From the NCBI RefSeq assembly GCF_024764835.1, contig NZ_JALIGE010000070.1:1-64000 (forward strand): 64,000 nt of DNA, in the 5' to 3' direction. The DNA is from Scandinavium hiltneri. GTDB taxonomy: Bacteria > Pseudomonadota > Gammaproteobacteria > Enterobacterales > Enterobacteriaceae. Under the pieces are notes generated by a model that did not search any database, was not told the DNA's origin, and was given only the letters and a program-made list of their open reading frames with translations. This document shows, one piece after another, positions 60,890 through 64,000 of the stretch; position 1 is the first letter of the stretch; each line of letters starts with the position of its first letter. A program made the position numbers and the translations under genes.

Positions 60890-62287
60890 ATTTTTACCCG
60901 AGTCGCTAATTTTTGCCGTAAGGTGCTTACCCGTGAAGAAACCGGGGCTGAAACCGTCGAGATAAAACCAGAAATGACGGTTATTCCGCGTGAGCAGCAC
61001 GCTATTTCCCGCAAAGATATCAGTGAAAATGCCCTCAAGGTGCTCTACCGTCTGAACAAAGCGGGCTACGAGGCTTACCTCGTGGGTGGCGGCGTGCGTG
61101 ATTTGCTGCTGGACAAAAAACCCAAAGATTTCGATGTGACCACCAGCGCCACGCCGGAGCAGGTGCGTAAACTGTTCCGCAACTGCCGTCTGATTGGTCG
61201 CCGTTTCCGTCTGGCCCATGTGATGTTTGGCCCTGAAATCATTGAAGTGGCGACCTTCCGTGGCCATCACGAAGGCACGCCGGACGATCGCGCCACCTCA
61301 CAGCGCGGCCAGAACGGCATGCTGCTGCGTGACAACATCTTCGGTTCCATCGAAGAAGATGCCCAGCGTCGCGACTTCACCATCAACAGCCTTTACTACA
61401 GCGTGGCGGATTTCACCGTCCGTGATTACGTCGGCGGGATGCGCGATTTGCAGGACGGCGTGATTCGCCTGATTGGCAATCCAGAAACCCGCTATCGTGA
61501 AGATCCGGTGCGCATGCTGCGCGCGGTGCGTTTTGCTGCCAAGCTGAACATGCGTATCAGCCCGGACACCGCCGAGCCTATCCCACGCCTGGCCACCCTT
61601 ATCAACGACGTGCCACCGGCGCGTCTGTTTGAAGAATCCCTGAAGCTGTTGCAGGCAGGTTACGGGTACGAAACCTATAAACTGCTGCGTGAATACAGCC
61701 TGTTCCAGCCGCTGTTCCCGACCATCACCCGCTACTTCACCGAAAACGGTGATAGCCCGATGGAGCGCATCGTCAGCCAGGTGTTTAAAAACACCGACAC
61801 CCGCATTCATAACGACATGCGTGTGAATCCGGCGTTCCTGTTTGCCGCAATGTTCTGGTATCCGCTGCTCGAAACCGCACAGCGCATCACGCAGGAAAGC
61901 GGTCTGGCCTATTTCGACGCCTTCGCCATGGCAATGAATGACGTGCTGGACGAAGCCTGCCGTTCGCTGGCTATCCCGAAACGTATTACCGCGCTGGTGC
62001 GTGATATCTGGCAGCTGCAGCTGCGTATGTCCCGTCGTCAGGGTAAACGCGCATGGAAACTGATGGAGCATCCTAAATTCCGCGCAGCCTACGATCTGCT
62101 GGCGCTGCGTGCCGAAGCGGAAAACAACCATGAACTGCAACGTCTGACGCAGTGGTGGGGAGAATTCCAGGTGGCTGCACCACCGGCGCAGAAAGATATG
62201 CTCAACGGTCTGGATGAAGAACCGGCTGCGCGTCGTCGCCATCGTCGTCCACGCAAGCGTACGCCTCGTCAGGGCGGCACCGCGTGA
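60890..62287 (+). CDS. pcnB: Poly(A) polymerase I
   Basis: PAP I adds 3' poly(A) tails that promote RNA decay and controls ColE1-type plasmid copy number. The best start is ATT at 60890: it has GAGGTG just upstream and gives MFTRVANFCRKVL and 465 aa, exactly the E. coli protein, whose AUU start is documented. The first GTG in frame (60923) would cut 11 conserved residues. The nucleotidyltransferase motif GGGVRD plus DFDVT, the RNA-binding centre and an Arg/Lys-rich tail are present. folK overlaps by 4 bp. Confidence 0.95.
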   Translation: MFTRVANFCRKVLTREETGAETVEIKPEMTVIPREQHAISRKDISENALKVLYRLNKAGYEAYLVGGGVRDLLLDKKPKDFDVTTSATPEQVRKLFRNCRLIGRRFRLAHVMFGPEIIEVATFRGHHEGTPDDRATSQRGQNGMLLRDNIFGSIEEDAQRRDFTINSLYYSVADFTVRDYVGGMRDLQDGVIRLIGNPETRYREDPVRMLRAVRFAAKLNMRISPDTAEPIPRLATLINDVPPARLFEESLKLLQAGYGYETYKLLREYSLFQPLFPTITRYFTENGDSPMERIVSQVFKNTDTRIHNDMRVNPAFLFAAMFWYPLLETAQRITQESGLAYFDAFAMAMNDVLDEACRSLAIPKRITALVRDIWQLQLRMSRRQGKRAWKLMEHPKFRAAYDLLALRAEAENNHELQRLTQWWGEFQVAAPPAQKDMLNGLDEEPAARRRHRRPRKRTPRQGGTA

Positions 62288-62763
62288 CACGCGTTTACAT
62301 CGCCGTCGGCAGCAATCTGGCTTCACCGCGCGATCAGGTGAACGCGGCGATTGCTGCCCTGGGCGAAATCCCGCAAACCGCCGTCATGGCGGTTTCGTCG
62401 TTTTATCGCACGCCGCCGCTGGGTCCGCAGGATCAGCCTGACTATCTCAATGCCGCCGTGGCGCTGGATACCGACCTCGAACCAGAAGCGCTGCTGGATA
62501 ACACCCAACGCATCGAACTCGAGCAGGGCCGCACCCGCAAAGCCGAACGCTGGGGACCGCGCACGCTGGACCTCGACATTATGCTGTTTGGTGAGCTGAC
62601 GCTGAACACCGGGCGCCTGACCGTGCCGCATTACGACATGCACAACCGCGGCTTTATGCTGTGGCCGCTGGCGGAAATCGCGCCAGACCTCATCTTCCCC
62701 GATGGCACCTCGCTGACAACGCTGCTGCAACGCCTCAACTGTACAAAACCCGCTCACTGGTAA
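62284..62763 (+). CDS. folK: 2-amino-4-hydroxy-6-hydroxymethyldihydropteridine diphosphokinase
   Basis: FolK pyrophosphorylates 6-hydroxymethyl-dihydropterin with ATP in folate synthesis. The 159-aa protein has IAVGSNLASP, SSFYRTPPLG, and the HPPK signature RWGPRTLDLDIMLFG (about 89-103) with the magnesium Asp pair. The start codon is GTG at 62284, overlapping the pcnB stop (GTGA). In E. coli the yad fimbrial cluster separates folK from panB; here the gap is 75 bp. Confidence 0.96.
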   Translation: MTRVYIAVGSNLASPRDQVNAAIAALGEIPQTAVMAVSSFYRTPPLGPQDQPDYLNAAVALDTDLEPEALLDNTQRIELEQGRTRKAERWGPRTLDLDIMLFGELTLNTGRLTVPHYDMHNRGFMLWPLAEIAPDLIFPDGTSLTTLLQRLNCTKPAHW

Positions 62764-62775
62764 ACGGTAAAACCA

Positions 62776-62803
62776 TTGCCCCTGTCTATCTGACTGATAC
62801 AAT
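62776..62803 (+). promoter_or_regulatory. Probable panBC promoter
   Basis: TTGCCC (62776-62781), a 16-bp spacer and TACAAT (62798-62803, five of six consensus bases) lie 36 bp upstream of the panB ATG in the short folK-panB gap. Confidence 0.6.
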
Positions 62804-62838
62804 GCCGCAAGATTCGGCTTTCGTTATCAGGAAACGCT

Positions 62839-63630
62839 ATGAAACCCACTACCATCTCCCTGCTGCAGAAATGCAAACAGGAAAAGAAACGCTTCGCCAC
62901 GATCACTGCCTATGATTTCAGCTTCGCGAAACTGTTCGCCGATGCCGGGATCGACGTCATGCTGGTCGGTGATTCATTGGGTATGACCGTTCAGGGCCAC
63001 GACTCGACGCTGCCTGTCACCGTCGACGATATCGCATACCACACGCGCGCAGTGCGCCGTGGTGCGCCGAACTGCCTGCTGCTGGCTGACCTGCCGTTTA
63101 TGGCTTACGCCACGCCGGAGCAGGCGTTTGATAATTCTGCCGTGGTAATGCGCGCCGGTGCCAATATGGTGAAGCTGGAAGGCGGTGCCTGGCTTGCTCC
63201 CACCGTGAAAATGCTGGCGGAGCGCGCCGTGCCGGTGTGCGGTCATCTCGGCCTGACCCCACAGTCGGTTAACGTCTTCGGCGGCTATAAAGTACAGGGC
63301 CGTGGCGATGCCGCACAAACCCTGTTTGACGATGCGCTGGCGCTGGAAGCCGCAGGCATTCAGCTGTTAGTACTGGAATGCGTGCCAGTCGCGCTAGCGA
63401 AACGCATTACCGACGCGCTGACTATTCCGGTTATCGGTATCGGTGCCGGGAACGTCACCGATGGGCAAATTCTGGTGATGCACGACGCGTTCGGCATTAC
63501 CGGGGGCCACATCCCTAAATTTGCGAAAAATTTCCTGACCGATGCAGGCGACATGCGCGCTGCGGTGCGGCAGTATATTGCCGAGGTCGAGTCCGGAGTC
63601 TATCCGGGTGAAGAACACAGTTTCCATTAA
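62839..63630 (+). CDS. panB: 3-methyl-2-oxobutanoate hydroxymethyltransferase
   Basis: PanB transfers a hydroxymethyl group from 5,10-methylene-THF to ketoisovalerate, giving ketopantoate, the first step of pantothenate synthesis. The 263-aa TIM-barrel protein has MLVGDSLGMTVQGHDSTLPV with the magnesium Asp, ADLPFMAY with the second Asp, VKLEGG, and IGIGAGNVTDGQILVMHD. The ATG has CAGGA upstream. panC follows after 10 bp. Confidence 0.97.
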   Translation: MKPTTISLLQKCKQEKKRFATITAYDFSFAKLFADAGIDVMLVGDSLGMTVQGHDSTLPVTVDDIAYHTRAVRRGAPNCLLLADLPFMAYATPEQAFDNSAVVMRAGANMVKLEGGAWLAPTVKMLAERAVPVCGHLGLTPQSVNVFGGYKVQGRGDAAQTLFDDALALEAAGIQLLVLECVPVALAKRITDALTIPVIGIGAGNVTDGQILVMHDAFGITGGHIPKFAKNFLTDAGDMRAAVRQYIAEVESGVYPGEEHSFH

Positions 63631-63640
63631 GGAGTTTGTT

Positions 63641-64000
63641 GTGTTGATTATCGAAACCCTGCCGCTGCTGCGCCAGCATATCCGTCGTCTTCGTCAGGAA
63701 GGCAAACGCATCGCGCTGGTGCCAACCATGGGCAACCTGCACGACGGCCATATGAAGCTGGTTGATGAAGCGAAAGCCGCTGCCGATGTGGTGATTGTGA
63801 GTATCTTCGTCAACCCGATGCAATTCGACAGAGCTGACGACCTGGCCCGCTATCCCCGCACCCTGCAGGAAGACAGCGAAAAGCTGAACAAGCGCAAAGT
63901 CGATTTCGTGTTCTCCCCTGCCCCGGCGGATATTTATCCGCAAGGTACGGAGACTCAAACGTTTGTCGACGTGCCGGGCATTTCTACCATGCTGGAAGGC
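63641..64000 (+). CDS. panC: Pantothenate synthetase, N-terminal part (cut by window edge)
   Basis: PanC joins pantoate and beta-alanine with ATP. Only the first 120 codons are in the window. The frame begins with GTG at 63641 (MLIIETLPLLRQ), with AAGGAG about 8 nt upstream, next to the panB stop. VPTMGNLHDGHMKLVDEA carries the HIGH-like nucleotide-binding motif, and SIFVNPMQFD follows. The full protein should be about 283 aa. Confidence 0.96.
   Translation, partial: MLIIETLPLLRQHIRRLRQEGKRIALVPTMGNLHDGHMKLVDEAKAAADVVIVSIFVNPMQFDRADDLARYPRTLQEDSEKLNKRKVDFVFSPAPADIYPQGTETQTFVDVPGISTMLEG

Noticed and set aside
60923..62287. GTG 60923 as the start of pcnB
   Set aside because: It drops eleven residues that match E. 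coli PcnB, and the better ribosome binding site is upstream at the ATT codon.
1..64000. CRISPR array, tRNA genes, insertion sequences, prophage or defence island
   Set aside because: I saw no spaced repeats, no tRNA-like cloverleaf, no transposase, integrase, restriction or toxin gene. Every long frame on a coding strand is accounted for by a conserved core gene.

Overview
This 64 kb window is a block of core chromosome from a member of the Enterobacteriaceae. Almost every protein reads as a close homologue of an Escherichia coli protein, and the gene order matches the E. coli rrnH-gmhB to panC segment (about 3-5 min on that map), in inverted orientation. Divergence from E. coli, REP-like repeats of the type common in the Enterobacter/Klebsiella side of the family, and the absence of several E. 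coli accessory genes (yaeF, cdaR/yaeI, the yad fimbrial cluster) suggest Enterobacter, Lelliottia, Leclercia, Kluyvera or a close relative. I cannot fix the genus from sequence reading alone. I see no prophage, transposase, CRISPR array, toxin-antitoxin pair or defence island.

Layout. 1-194: P1 and P2 promoters of a ribosomal RNA operon reading leftwards out of the window. 195-8950: gmhB (heptose phosphatase), metNIQ (methionine importer under MetJ), rcsF-trmO, proS, nlpE, arfB-yaeQ, yaeP-rof. 8964-12857: tilS, yaeR, ldcC. 12960-28986: a long leftward envelope and macromolecular-synthesis cluster whose transcription order is dxr, uppS, cdsA, rseP, bamA, skp, lpxD, fabZ, lpxA, lpxB, rnhB, dnaE, accA. 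It joins isoprenoid carrier, phospholipid, lipid A and fatty-acid synthesis with outer-membrane protein assembly, DNA polymerase III and RNase HII. 29078-32550: translation genes frr, pyrH, tsf and rpsB with its structured leader. 32693-37637: map, glnD, dapD, yaeH to the right.

37766-46593: degP (sigma-E/Cpx promoter), dgt, mtnN-btuF-yadS, erpA, clcA, hemL. 46671-52597: the Fur-type fhuACDB ferrichrome operon. 52816-57923: mrcB (PBP1b) and hrpB. 57997-62763: thpR, sfsA, dksA, gluQRS, pcnB-folK. 62839-64000: panB and the start of panC, cut by the window edge.

The least ordinary piece of DNA is the 212-bp yadS-erpA gap. There a terminator hairpin occurs twice as identical 24-bp direct repeats, flanking a 139-bp segment that has 14-bp imperfect terminal inverted repeats and strong internal palindromes. 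It looks like a small non-autonomous element inserted into a bidirectional terminator. Other points worth a look are pcnB reading from an ATT start codon, a FhuA with a short loop lacking the usual cysteine pair, a BamA loop with shortened cysteine spacing, a glutamine-rich PBP1b tail, and terminators that overlap neighbouring coding sequence. I found no convincing new multi-gene system.
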